A stretch of DNA of 34,052 bases from Spirochaetales bacterium (GTDB lineage Bacteria > Spirochaetota > Spirochaetia > DSM-27196 > SLST01), in assembly GCA_030642995.1 (NCBI GenBank), contig DAOWMR010000001.1:1-34052 (forward strand), in the 5' to 3' direction. Numbering within the stretch: the stretch's first letter is position 1; each line of letters opens with the position of its first letter. The notes beneath the pieces were generated by a model that was not told where the DNA came from, ran no database searches, and was given only the letters and a program-made list of their open reading frames with translations. Of this stretch, positions 6,887 to 15,284 are shown one piece after another. A program made the position numbers and the translations under genes.

Positions 6887-8230
6887 ATGATGAAAGTACT
6901 GAAGTTTGGAGGATCCAGCGTCAGAGATCCTCAGATGATTCTCCGCGTAATTGATATTGCACGGGCATGTCTCAATGAAGCCCCCGTTCTCGTGGCATCG
7001 GCAATGGGCAAGACCACCGACGCACTCCAGGACGCCGCAGAAGCAGCGGAGACCGGCGAACGGGATCGGGCTGAACAGCTCATTGACCGAATAGACTCGG
7101 ACCACGTTTGCACGGCGAAGGCGCTGTGCACCGGCACTGAACGAGTGCCCCTCATGACGGCCATAGCCGCGCTGACCGCCGAACTTCGGAGTCTGATCCA
7201 TGGCATAACGCTCATCCGGGAGTGCAGCCCGCGAAGTAAGGATGCCGTTCTGTCATTCGGTGAGCGGCTCTCCACGACCATTGTTGCTTCGGCCGCACGG
7301 GAGCGCGGGCTGGACACGACCCTCGTAGACGCACGCACGCTGATACGTACAGATGCGTCGTTTGCCGCCGCCACACCGGACATGACCGCGACCGCCGAAC
7401 TTGTCTCGGTTGGACTTGATCCGCAACCTGGGTCGCTCATCGTGACTCAGGGCTTCATCGCATCAACCGCCGATGGTGTGACAACGACTCTGGGGCGCGG
7501 CGGGTCCGATTTCACCGCGACGATCCTGGGCGCCGCGCTTGGGGCAAAGGCGGTGGAGATCTGGACCGACGTGGACGGCATTATGACGGCAGACCCGCGG
7601 GTCATTGACGGAGCAAGAACCATCCCGGCCATTTCATATGACGAGGCCGCCGAGCTGGCCTATTTCGGTGCCAAGGTTGTGCACCCCTATACGATTCTTC
7701 CGGCGGTGCGACGAGAGATCCCTGTCTGGGTGAAGAACACGTCGCGCCCGGAGAGCCCCGGCACACGGATCACCGGCCGGTCGGATAGCGCAGGTATTCG
7801 TGCAGTGGCGTCGAAGAGCGGGATCACCCTCGTCACAATCCGGTCGTCGCGCATGCTCAACGCCTATGGATTCCTTCAGGCTCTCTTCGCCATCTTTGAC
7901 CGCCACAAGGTATCGGTTGATCTCGTCGCGACATCCGAAGTGTCGGTTTCAATGACCGTAGATCAGAGTACGGAACTCGGTCCGCTGGAACGCGAACTTC
8001 AGGAATTGGGACGCGTTGAGATTGAAAGCGGGAAGAGCATCGTCTGTCTGGTGGGTCGAGATCTGTTTCAACGTTCCGGTTTCGTCTCGGAAGTGTTCGC
8101 CGCAGTAGATCCGGCTCACGTCCGACTCATCTCCCTGGGATCATCGGAAATCAATCTGTCGCTGGTCGTGGATGAAGCAGAAACGGAGGGCGTGCTCCGG
8201 CGACTCCATGAGAAGCTACTCGCTCCGTGA
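6887..8230 (+). CDS. lysC: Aspartate kinase (monofunctional, with C-terminal ACT domains)
   Basis: A 447-residue aspartokinase phosphorylating aspartate, the step before Asd. It opens with the amino-acid-kinase motif KFGGSSV (6-12). It has the SFGERLS segment, the TTLGRGGSDFTA nucleotide/substrate loop, the WTDVDGIMTADPR motif, and two C-terminal ACT-like repeats (VTIRSSRML to SVSMTVDQ, then SIVCLVGRD onward) expected to bind a feedback amino acid. Two consecutive ATGs (6887, 6890) are possible; the second is better spaced from GAGG (6879-6882) and gives the usual MKVLKFGGSSV beginning. There is no homoserine dehydrogenase domain. Which end-product inhibits it cannot be read from the sequence. 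Confidence 0.95.
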   Translation: MMKVLKFGGSSVRDPQMILRVIDIARACLNEAPVLVASAMGKTTDALQDAAEAAETGERDRAEQLIDRIDSDHVCTAKALCTGTERVPLMTAIAALTAELRSLIHGITLIRECSPRSKDAVLSFGERLSTTIVASAARERGLDTTLVDARTLIRTDASFAAATPDMTATAELVSVGLDPQPGSLIVTQGFIASTADGVTTTLGRGGSDFTATILGAALGAKAVEIWTDVDGIMTADPRVIDGARTIPAISYDEAAELAYFGAKVVHPYTILPAVRREIPVWVKNTSRPESPGTRITGRSDSAGIRAVASKSGITLVTIRSSRMLNAYGFLQALFAIFDRHKVSVDLVATSEVSVSMTVDQSTELGPLERELQELGRVEIESGKSIVCLVGRDLFQRSGFVSEVFAAVDPAHVRLISLGSSEINLSLVVDEAETEGVLRRLHEKLLAP

Positions 8231-8297
8231 GGGCATCGAGCCGGCCACGCTTTTCATCTCCGTCCACTTCCTCTACAATATCAAGGAGAGGGATGTA

Positions 8298-8729
8298 GTG
8301 GACATCTTTGACCGTCTCGGCAATCTGATTCGGACAATTCTTGATGACATTCCTGCCGGTGACGATGGCGGCGGTTCACTCCGCAACGGGTCACCGTATC
8401 GCCATGATCCGGACTTGCGCGAAGCATGGGAAGAACTTGAGAACTACATGAGCAAGGAGGAGACGGCGACCAAACTCGGGTCCAGTGCATCTTTCGCGTC
8501 GGAGTTGGCGGGAGTTCCGGAATCGCTACGAAGAGATTTCGTGAACCTCGAGGTGCCGTTCGGCGCCCCTCTCACTGATGTGCGATACTCGTACAGAAAA
8601 CTGATGACGGCGTTTCACCCTGATCGTCACTCTGCGGACCCGGATCGATTCAGGACGGCGACTGAAGTGACCAAGAAACTCAATCAGAGTTTCGATCGGA
8701 TACAATCCCACTACGAGGCCGCGGGGTAG
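8298..8729 (+). CDS. Small protein with C-terminal J-domain-like segment
   Basis: The frame is open from 8172, but the overlap with lysC and a clear AAGGAGAG (8283-8290) seven bases before GTG 8298 make 8298 the likely start, giving 143 residues. The C-terminal ~55 residues (VPFGAPLTDVRYSYRKLM, then AFHPDRH with HPD at 107-109, then a last helix ending SFDRIQSHYE) look like a DnaJ J-domain, including the HPD tripeptide that stimulates DnaK ATPase. The N-terminal part is acidic and unstructured-looking, with no glycine-rich or zinc region, so this would be a class III J-protein with its J-domain at the C-terminus. Client unknown. It lies between lysC and the glycosyltransferase gene on the same strand. 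Confidence 0.75.
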   Translation: MDIFDRLGNLIRTILDDIPAGDDGGGSLRNGSPYRHDPDLREAWEELENYMSKEETATKLGSSASFASELAGVPESLRRDFVNLEVPFGAPLTDVRYSYRKLMTAFHPDRHSADPDRFRTATEVTKKLNQSFDRIQSHYEAAG

Positions 8730-8759
8730 TGACCCCGTAGATTTGTCGAACGGAGCGGC

Positions 8760-9863
8760 ATGACACTCACGTTGCGAATATTGCTTACCATGCTCGCCGG
8801 CTTCGTCGTCACGGTTGGGGTGACGCCACTCGTCATCCACCTTGCCCATCGAAACCAATGGTACGACGAACTAAACCACCGCAAAATTCACACCGAAGCC
8901 ATACCCCGCCTCGGAGGTTTCGGCATCTTCCTGGGCTTGATAATCTCGGCGGTTGTCGCATTCATCGTGAGCACCGGACAGCCGGGGTTACCGGCCGGGC
9001 TTTCCCCGGACGTGACCGGAGTTACCGGCTTCTGGTTGCTGGCGGTGTACTTCAGTCCGGTGATCGGTGGAATGATCATCATCCACCTTGTCGGACTTAT
9101 CGACGACTTCCGCAACCTTCGGGCATTGCTCAAGTTGGTGATCCAGATTGTCGCAGCGATTGTTGTGACCCTTGGCCCATTCCGAATAGAACGGATTACG
9201 GTGCCTTTCATCTGGTACAACGTGGAACTGGGCCTGCTGAGCTACCCGGTGACCGTTGTGTGGATCGTCGCGGTGTCGAACGCCGTGAATTTCATTGACG
9301 GTATAGATGGCCTGGCGGGTGGATCGTCCGCCATTACCGTCCTCTTCTTCGCGGTCATCGCCCTTCTGGTTGGCCAGGGTGCCACCGCACTCCTGGCAAT
9401 CGGGGTCTTCGGCAGTCTCGTCGCATTCCTGATGTTCAACGGACCTCCCGCCCGGATCTTCATGGGGGACTCGGGAAGCTATGTCCTGGGCTTCATTCTC
9501 AGCGTCTTTCCGCTCATTCTGGCCGACGGAACCGGAAACAGCCTGGACATGATTCCAGCAGTCACTCTGCTTGCCGTCCCTATTCTTGACATGACCTCTT
9601 CCGTGCTCCGACGCATGCGGCGAGGCAAGCATCCTTTCAGCGCAGATCGCGAGCACATCCACCATCGGCTTATGGACCGCGGATTTGGAACCTGGAGAAT
9701 TCTGGCGGTGATTTACGGCACCTGTATCCTGCTTGGCGTGGTTGCGGTTTCCTGGTACCTGCTTCCGAAAAACCTGGACATGGCAATTGTTCTCGCCGTC
9801 TGGTCGGCGTGCGTCATCTTCGTGCTCTGGTTGTCGTGGTCCAGTCGGCAACGGACCGCATGA
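8760..9863 (+). CDS. Polyprenyl-phosphate sugar-1-phosphate transferase (WecA/TagO/MraY family)
   Basis: A 367-residue integral membrane protein with about ten or eleven hydrophobic segments. Family motifs are all present: HTEAIPRLGGFGIFLG (44-59), the metal-binding D115-D116 in GLIDDFRNL, NFIDGIDGLAGG (178-189), FMGDSGSYVLGF (235-246), and the cytoplasmic HIHHRL loop (299-304). Members move a sugar-1-phosphate from a UDP-sugar to undecaprenyl phosphate on the inner face of the membrane. The PHxxH-like HIHHRL loop and lack of MraY-specific features point to WecA/TagO (GlcNAc-1-P) rather than MraY, so a role in envelope glycan is likely. The donor sugar is inferred. It ends convergent with the NtrC-like gene, 19 bases apart. 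Confidence 0.92.
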   Translation: MTLTLRILLTMLAGFVVTVGVTPLVIHLAHRNQWYDELNHRKIHTEAIPRLGGFGIFLGLIISAVVAFIVSTGQPGLPAGLSPDVTGVTGFWLLAVYFSPVIGGMIIIHLVGLIDDFRNLRALLKLVIQIVAAIVVTLGPFRIERITVPFIWYNVELGLLSYPVTVVWIVAVSNAVNFIDGIDGLAGGSSAITVLFFAVIALLVGQGATALLAIGVFGSLVAFLMFNGPPARIFMGDSGSYVLGFILSVFPLILADGTGNSLDMIPAVTLLAVPILDMTSSVLRRMRRGKHPFSADREHIHHRLMDRGFGTWRILAVIYGTCILLGVVAVSWYLLPKNLDMAIVLAVWSACVIFVLWLSWSSRQRTA

Positions 9864-9882
9864 CGACCCTCACGGCGCGGCG

Positions 9883-11235
9883 CTACCTGTCCTCCAGCTG
9901 ATATTCGGCAATCTTCCGATGCAAGGTCTTCCTTCCAATTCCCAGGATCTCGGCGGTTCGGCTCTTGTTGCCGTTCTGAGCGGCAAGATTCGCTCGAATG
10001 ATCTCCTTCTCGGCTTCCTCCATCGTCGCTCCCAGCTGGATGCGGACGTGGTTGCTCTCCGAATCGGTGATAATGGAGGGTGGAAGATCGTCACTGGTGA
10101 TCACATTGCCCTTGCTCATCACGACGGCGCTCTCCAGACAATTTCGGAGTTCCCGGACGTTCCCGGGCCAGCTGTAGTTGTACAACAATGACCGGGCTTT
10201 CGGATCAATCCCCTCCACCTGCTTCTCGTTCTCCTGGGCAAACTCTTTGACGAACGCCGCGGCGAGGAGCGGGATGTCCTCCTTGCGATCGCGAAGCGGC
10301 GGGATGTGAATATTCACGACATTGAGTCGATAGTAGAGATCCTCTCGGAAGGTCCCCTTCTCTATCTCCGCCCTGAGATCCTTGTTGGTGGCCGAGATGA
10401 CTCGAACATCAACCTCAAGGGTCTCCTCCCCCCCTACCCGCTCGAATTCCTTCTCCTGCAGAACCCGCAGAATTTTGATCTGAACGCTTGGATTGATCTC
10501 CCCAATCTCGTCCAGAAAGAGTGTTCCCGTGTGAGCAAGCTCAAAACGCCCGCGCTTTCGCCCCACCGCCCCGGTGAACGAACCTTTCTCGTGCCCAAAC
10601 AACTCGCTCTCGAGCAGACTCTCGGACAGCGCCGCGCAATGGACCTTGATGAACGGCTTCTGCTTTCGATTGGAGAGGTTGTGCAGTGCATCCGCAATGA
10701 GTTCCTTTCCGACACCGCTGTCACCCGTGACCAGAACCGAGGCTCGTGTCGGCGCAACTTGACCGACCACTTCAAAGATCCGCTTCATCTCAGCACTCTT
10801 TCCAACAATACTGGCAAACTCCCGGCGTTGGTCCAATTCCTCCTGCAGCGCACGATGCTGCAGTACAAGCTCCCGGGTTGAGAGCGCTCGTTTGACCAAT
10901 AGACTCAATCGATCCAGATTGACCGGCTTGGTCAGAAAATCGTATGCGCCATCGCGCATTGCCTGCACAGCACTCTCTATGGTGCCGTGGCCGGTGAGAA
11001 TGATCACCGGAAGGGTTGGATACTCCTGGACGATCCGCCGGAGGAGTTCTTCTCCCGATATTCGAGGCATCTTGAGATCGGCGATGATCAAATCGATTTC
11101 GTCCGACTCGACGATTTCCAGCGCGCGCCGGCCGTCCTCCGCCAGGAGTACGTTGTGGCCATCCATCTCAATTGCTTTCCCGAGGCCCGCACGGATGTTC
11201 TTCTCGTCGTCAACGATCAGGACGTTAAACTTCAT
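9883..11235 (-). CDS. NtrC/AtoC-family sigma-54-dependent response regulator
   Basis: 450 residues in three domains. Receiver (1-120): acidic pair D9-D10, phosphoacceptor D53, K103. AAA+ activator (about 141-370): Walker A GDSGVGKE (171-178), sigma-54 contact loop GSFTGA (218-223), Walker B LFLDEIGE (239-246), and the sensor region YRLNVVNIHIPPLRDR. Fis-type helix-turn-helix at 423-445 (NKSRTAEILGIGRKTLHRK). It should activate sigma-54 promoters after phosphorylation by the kinase encoded immediately upstream, whose gene it overlaps by 11 bases. The contact loop has Ser where most members have Ala (GAFTGA). Targets cannot be read here; no convincing -24/-12 promoter was noticed in the window. 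Confidence 0.95.
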   Translation of the reverse strand: MKFNVLIVDDEKNIRAGLGKAIEMDGHNVLLAEDGRRALEIVESDEIDLIIADLKMPRISGEELLRRIVQEYPTLPVIILTGHGTIESAVQAMRDGAYDFLTKPVNLDRLSLLVKRALSTRELVLQHRALQEELDQRREFASIVGKSAEMKRIFEVVGQVAPTRASVLVTGDSGVGKELIADALHNLSNRKQKPFIKVHCAALSESLLESELFGHEKGSFTGAVGRKRGRFELAHTGTLFLDEIGEINPSVQIKILRVLQEKEFERVGGEETLEVDVRVISATNKDLRAEIEKGTFREDLYYRLNVVNIHIPPLRDRKEDIPLLAAAFVKEFAQENEKQVEGIDPKARSLLYNYSWPGNVRELRNCLESAVVMSKGNVITSDDLPPSIITDSESNHVRIQLGATMEEAEKEIIRANLAAQNGNKSRTAEILGIGRKTLHRKIAEYQLEDR

Positions 11236-12400
11236 TGCTTCCTCCCTCGTAGTTCAGGAGGTGCTGCTCGCGCTGTGGTACCGGGAAGCTGATGGAGAAC
11301 GACGACCCCTTCCCCTCCTGGCTTACCACCGAGATATCACCCATGTGCTCCTTTGCGACCTTGTACACCATGGTCAAGCCAATCCCCGAACCGAAGTCCT
11401 TTGTCGTGAAGTATGGCTCGAAAATTTTGTTGAGAACCTCGTCACTCATACCCAAGCCGGTATCCGTGATCTTGAGAACCACAACGTCGCCCTGCTGACG
11501 GGAGGACGCGGTGAGGGTTCCGCCGGCAGGCATGGCGGAGATTGCGTTCTTCACGATATTCAACAGAGCCTGTTTGAGGTATTTTTCATCTATCTCAAGG
11601 GTCGGAAGATCCTCCGCGAGCTCTTCCTGGATCTCAATGTTTGCCTCTTCGAGTTCAAAACGTACAAACTCGAGCAGGTCGTGAACAATGCCATTCAGAT
11701 CCCGATCCTCAAGCTTGGTGTCCATCGGGCGGACGGCGAACAGGAAGTCAACCACGATCCGATTCAGGCGCTCCACCTCTTCGTTAACCACGTCGACGTA
11801 TCCTCCAATCTGGTCGACCTCTTCGGCGTCAATCCGCGAGAGCGCTTTCTGGATCAGCTGCATGTGTATCCCGATTGAGCCGAGTGGATTCTTGATTTCA
11901 TGCGCCACGCCCGCGGCCAGTGTCGTGAGGCTCGCAAGGCTCTCGGCCCGACGAAGTCGAGCTTCACGACCCCGTCGCTCGGAAACATCTTCTACGTGAA
12001 TAATCGTCCCCTGGATCTGCCCGTTGCGAACCAGGGGTGTTATTGTAAATGCCAACAACCGGGTCATACCGCCCCGGTCGAGCGCAAATTCCCGATCCCG
12101 GATTGATTCCTGTGTCTCCAGGGTCTGCTCAACGAAACGGGAGATCTCGTTATCGGTAATAGATTCCCAGATGGGTCGGTCGTACCCTTCCGTGCCCGTG
12201 AAAGGAACCAGCCTCTCTGCCGCCTTGTTGAACACGATCAGATTGTTCTCAACGTCGGCCACCATGATCCCGTCGCTCAGCGAGTCCAGGACTCCGTTGA
12301 GACGCTCGTGTTCGAAAGCGAGATCGTACATCAATGCATGGATCTGATCGGCGTCCAGCTTACTCAGCTTGGCAAGTGCGCGTTCAATAAACTTTCTCAT
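11225..12400 (-). CDS. Cytosolic PAS-domain sensor histidine kinase (NtrB/AtoS-like)
   Basis: A 391-residue kinase with no transmembrane segment. A short N-terminal helix is followed by a PAS domain (about 33-140; GVLDSLSDGIMVADVENN to IIHVEDVSERR). Next comes the HisKA dimerisation/phosphoacceptor region with H167 in GVAHEIKNPLGS, and a HATPase domain with KNAISAMPAGG, ITDTGLGMS and GSGIGLTMVYK. The HEIKNPL signature is that of kinases paired with NtrC-type regulators. It probably senses an internal cue through PAS. The gene begins 9 bases after holB and overlaps the regulator gene, so the pair is translated together. Ligand unknown. Confidence 0.94.
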   Translation of the reverse strand: MRKFIERALAKLSKLDADQIHALMYDLAFEHERLNGVLDSLSDGIMVADVENNLIVFNKAAERLVPFTGTEGYDRPIWESITDNEISRFVEQTLETQESIRDREFALDRGGMTRLLAFTITPLVRNGQIQGTIIHVEDVSERRGREARLRRAESLASLTTLAAGVAHEIKNPLGSIGIHMQLIQKALSRIDAEEVDQIGGYVDVVNEEVERLNRIVVDFLFAVRPMDTKLEDRDLNGIVHDLLEFVRFELEEANIEIQEELAEDLPTLEIDEKYLKQALLNIVKNAISAMPAGGTLTASSRQQGDVVVLKITDTGLGMSDEVLNKIFEPYFTTKDFGSGIGLTMVYKVAKEHMGDISVVSQEGKGSSFSISFPVPQREQHLLNYEGGSNEV

Positions 12401-12409
12401 GGTTCTAAA

Positions 12410-13612
12410 TCATCTCTCCCGCATCCCGTAGAATAACCCTTCCAAGGTCATGGTCGCAGATGTGTTGTAGCTCTCAAACCGCGTAAGTGCGTTCCCGAGA
12501 AGGACTCTCCAACGGGCCAGAGTCCTGACTGGGACAGCCGTGTCTCCGGCCGCAGTTGCCCGGAGCAGGGCTTCCATGAGAAGCGACACCTCTTCCACAA
12601 AGTAACGGAATCCCTCCGCACCGCCCAGGTTGCTGATGGTTCGGGTTATCTCATCCAGAAGCCCCAATTCAATCGTGGAACCAGCTACGACATTCTCAAC
12701 ATATCGTTCGGCAAGGGCTCGCAGACCCTGCCCGTCCTTGCTGACAAAATAGTCCCGTATGCTCGCCTTGCCGGCTCGATCATCCCTGAAGATCCGGCAG
12801 ATCACTGCGGCGCTCTGTTCACGATCCCGGGTCAGGAAACCGTAGGATCGGGATCGGGAACGTATGGTCGCGATCACCGCCCCGAGGCGTTGCGTCGTCA
12901 GCACGAAATAGACGTTGGCCGGCGGTTCCTCGAGGGTCTTGAGCAGGGCGTTACGAGCCGAATCCTGCAACCGATCCACATTTTCGATGATCGCAATCTT
13001 TGCCCGTCCGGATGGAGAGAGATGCGCCCACGCAGACAGGCGGCGTACCATGTTGACCGGCACGGCGTCCAAGGCCACGGCTGATCCAATCCGTTCGCAC
13101 GTTTGAACGACCCCGTCAATACCCTCAACCAACCGGTCTTCCGACGGAAGATCTCCACCAGGCAGGAATGGATCCAGCTTTTCATCCAGTTCGGAGAGCA
13201 GCGGTTCCACCTTGCTCAGGCGTTTCTCCTCCCCTTCCCACAGCACCGGATCAAACCGTCGCGCGAGCTTTCGTATGGTCCGTTCGAAGAGATATCTCAG
13301 CGGCTCTCGTTGATCCCGTTTGAGTGCATCGGCCGCGATGGCTATCTCACGGTTGAAATAGCGGCCTCCGAGCATCAATGTGTCGGGGTGGAGCAGGTGC
13401 CGTTGCTGCTCGCACGATCGGCATCCGCAGTTCCAGAGCACTGTCCGATCCTCGCCCGTACAGGTAAGTGCTCGCGCCAGTTCAAGCGCCGTCGACGATT
13501 TCCCGGCGTAGTCAGGACCGTGGAACATCAGGGTGGACGGTAGAATCCGTGCCGAAATCTCCGTGCGCAGACGTGAGACAACCGGCTCCTGTCCAATGAT
13601 GTTCTCAAACAT
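12410..13612 (-). CDS. holB: DNA polymerase III clamp-loader delta'-like subunit
   Basis: About 400 residues. The start at ATG 13612 gives MFENIIGQEPVVSRL, the standard beginning of DnaX/HolB AAA+ proteins; the upstream open extension is only the cvpA gene read in another frame. Visible: a P-loop-like HGPDYAGKSS (31-40), a four-cysteine zinc module C51, C62, C64, C67, and the conserved block ARNALLKTLEEPP typical of delta' and gamma/tau. The long helical segment between the zinc module and the sensor region is larger than in E. coli HolB. It helps load the sliding clamp. It overlaps the end of cvpA by 8 bases, and the kinase gene follows after 9 bases. Confidence 0.87.
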   Translation of the reverse strand: MFENIIGQEPVVSRLRTEISARILPSTLMFHGPDYAGKSSTALELARALTCTGEDRTVLWNCGCRSCEQQRHLLHPDTLMLGGRYFNREIAIAADALKRDQREPLRYLFERTIRKLARRFDPVLWEGEEKRLSKVEPLLSELDEKLDPFLPGGDLPSEDRLVEGIDGVVQTCERIGSAVALDAVPVNMVRRLSAWAHLSPSGRAKIAIIENVDRLQDSARNALLKTLEEPPANVYFVLTTQRLGAVIATIRSRSRSYGFLTRDREQSAAVICRIFRDDRAGKASIRDYFVSKDGQGLRALAERYVENVVAGSTIELGLLDEITRTISNLGGAEGFRYFVEEVSLLMEALLRATAAGDTAVPVRTLARWRVLLGNALTRFESYNTSATMTLEGLFYGMRER

Positions 13613-14093
13613 CAAGCCGTCCGGTCCGGAAGAACTCTGCGGCAAACGGGAGGAACGGCACGAGAACCCGTCCAAACAGTGAACCTGCCATGAGGCTCTC
13701 CGGCTCAAAAAATGGTTGGATCTGAATCAGGAGAAGAACAACGAACACAACCGCCAGCCCTTCAACAATGCCGAGGAAGAGACCGAGCGCGTGGTCAAGC
13801 TGGTCCATGCGAACACGTTCGATCAGTCGATTGAGAGCACTCTCAAAGATCTTCATGACGAGATACACGATGAGGAAAATCCCGAGAAAGGCGATTACCT
13901 GGGACCAGACGGACGGCCCAATCAAATCATCTATCAGTCCCGATGCAAGACCGGAGAAGAGGACCGCCGCAACGATCCCCAGTACCAACGCGGCCGTGCC
14001 TAACAATTCCTTTACGAATCCTCGGATAGCTGCACGAAGCGCCAGGATGACGACGATAATTGCAAATACAAAATCTATGGCGGCGAGCTCCAT
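13605..14093 (-). CDS. cvpA: CvpA family membrane protein
   Basis: A 162-residue protein with four predicted membrane helices: about 5-25, 30-52, 65-82 and 105-125. It has the CvpA-family features AIRGFVKELLG after helix one and a G-rich fourth helix (HALGLFLGIVEGLAVV). CvpA proteins are inner-membrane proteins needed in various bacteria for colicin V export, envelope integrity or biofilm; the molecular role is unknown. The start is supported by GAGGGGAAGGA just before the ATG. It sits 35 bases downstream of murG and overlaps holB, an arrangement I recall from Treponema genomes. Confidence 0.9.
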   Translation of the reverse strand: MELAAIDFVFAIIVVILALRAAIRGFVKELLGTAALVLGIVAAVLFSGLASGLIDDLIGPSVWSQVIAFLGIFLIVYLVMKIFESALNRLIERVRMDQLDHALGLFLGIVEGLAVVFVVLLLIQIQPFFEPESLMAGSLFGRVLVPFLPFAAEFFRTGRLDV

Positions 14094-14128
14094 TCCTTCC
14101 CCTCGTGTACCAGGCGTTCAACTGATGA

Positions 14129-15235
14129 TTACGGTGAATCCAGCAGCTCCTCTAAGATAGTGACAATTCGATCCGATGAGTCAATATGAATCAGTTGATG
14201 GGCATTCCGACCCAGTTCGGCCTGAAGTTGTCGGTCCGATCCGAGTTGTTCAAGCGCCGCAGCCACGTCTGCGGCCAGGGTCGGTTCGGATCGAAATACC
14301 CGCGCGGCACCTGCCTCTTCGAACACCTGAGCGTTGCGTTCCTGATCACCGCGTGATCCGGCGCCGAGCGGAATGAGCAACATGGGTTTTGCCAGGGCGG
14401 CAACCTCCCACAGGGTTCCGGCGCCTGAACGGCACACCACCACATCTGCGCACGTCAGGAGATGCGGCAGTTCATCCCCAAAGAACGCGTCACGGAAATA
14501 GCTTTCATCCGACAGAGGCAGGTTCAGGTCATCGCTGCGGCCACCTTTCTTGAGCAGGTCGCCTGTTTGATGGATGATCCGCCACGCTGGTTTCAGCGCC
14601 CCAGAAAGGGATATCACTAGTCGATTTATCTGCAGCGCACCCAGGCTACCGCCGAGGAACATCACCACGGGTCGCCGATCGGCGGGGCTGAATCCGGCAA
14701 TCCTCAACCCGATCTCGGTCCGCCCGGTCAGGATCTCCCGGCGAATCGGATTCCCGGTGACCACCACACGTGACTGAAGCTTCCCGGGGAATCGTCCGAC
14801 GGTGGCCGGATAGGGCACCAGTATCCTCCGGGCGAATCGTGCGATGATCCGGGTGGCAAGTCCGGGATCGGCGTCGGATTCGTGGGTAACGACCGGGACT
14901 CTCCGGACCCACGCGGCAATGACCGGCGGAACACTCGCGTAGCCGCCCTTGGAGAAGAGGAGCTTGGGGCGTACGGTGCGAATGAGTGACAAGGATCGCA
15001 GAATTCCGGCCGCCACCACGAAGATGTCCGCGAGATTGCGAAATGAAAGGTATCTTCGCAGTTTCCCGGCGGGAATCCCGACGAAGGGTATTCCGAATCG
15101 CCGAACAATCTGTCGTTCAATGCCGCGAGTGGATCCGACCCACAGAAGGGTGACCGGCCGGCGTGAGGCGAGATTCTCCGCGACTGCAATGCCGGGGAAA
15201 ACGTGTCCACCGGTGCCGCCACCGGTGAGAAGAAT
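14129..15235 (-). CDS. murG: UDP-GlcNAc:undecaprenyl-PP-MurNAc-pentapeptide GlcNAc transferase, probable ATT start
   Basis: Makes lipid II from lipid I on the inner face of the membrane (GT28 family). From 15235 the translation begins (I/M)LLTGGGTGGHVFPGIAVAE, the N-terminal glycine-rich loop of MurG (GGGTGGH at 5-11). It continues with FSKGGYASVPP, HESDADPGLATR (HEQNAVPG in E. coli), the GGSLGALQIN donor-site loop and the C-terminal CRSGAGTLWE and SRGDQERNA. Length 368 fits the family. No ATG, GTG or TTG is in frame between the upstream TGA (15281-15279 on the minus strand) and GGGTGGH. The best start is ATT at 15235-15233, eight bases after AAGAGG. The first in-frame GTG is at 15019, which would delete the catalytic loop. 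Head of the murG-cvpA-holB-kinase-regulator operon. Confidence 0.93.
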   Translation of the reverse strand: MLLTGGGTGGHVFPGIAVAENLASRRPVTLLWVGSTRGIERQIVRRFGIPFVGIPAGKLRRYLSFRNLADIFVVAAGILRSLSLIRTVRPKLLFSKGGYASVPPVIAAWVRRVPVVTHESDADPGLATRIIARFARRILVPYPATVGRFPGKLQSRVVVTGNPIRREILTGRTEIGLRIAGFSPADRRPVVMFLGGSLGALQINRLVISLSGALKPAWRIIHQTGDLLKKGGRSDDLNLPLSDESYFRDAFFGDELPHLLTCADVVVCRSGAGTLWEVAALAKPMLLIPLGAGSRGDQERNAQVFEEAGAARVFRSEPTLAADVAAALEQLGSDRQLQAELGRNAHQLIHIDSSDRIVTILEELLDSP

Positions 15236-15247
15236 GAGCGGAGCCTC

Positions 15248-15276
15248 TTGTTTTATTGCTGTTGATGCGATACATC
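15248..15276 (+). promoter_or_regulatory. Candidate promoter of the exported-protein gene at 15285
   Basis: TTGTTT (15248-15253), 17 bases, TACATC (15271-15276). The -10 ends only 8 bases before the ATG, and no Shine-Dalgarno sequence is present. The region also carries a perfect inverted repeat TTGATG-CGATA-CATCAA (15262-15278). Confidence 0.35.
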
Positions 15277-15284
15277 AAACTACC

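Noticed and set aside
8988..9851. 287-codon minus-strand open frame opposite the WecA-like gene
   Set aside because: Composition is extremely His/Glu/Asp-rich, the usual mirror of a hydrophobic membrane protein gene.
10892..11878. 328-codon plus-strand open frame opposite the kinase/regulator pair
   Set aside because: Antisense shadow with a low-complexity Ser/Arg N-terminus; no motif.
13613..13708. 32-residue N-terminal extension of the holB-like protein
   Set aside because: This stretch is the 3' end of cvpA in another frame; homologues begin at MFENIIGQ (13612).
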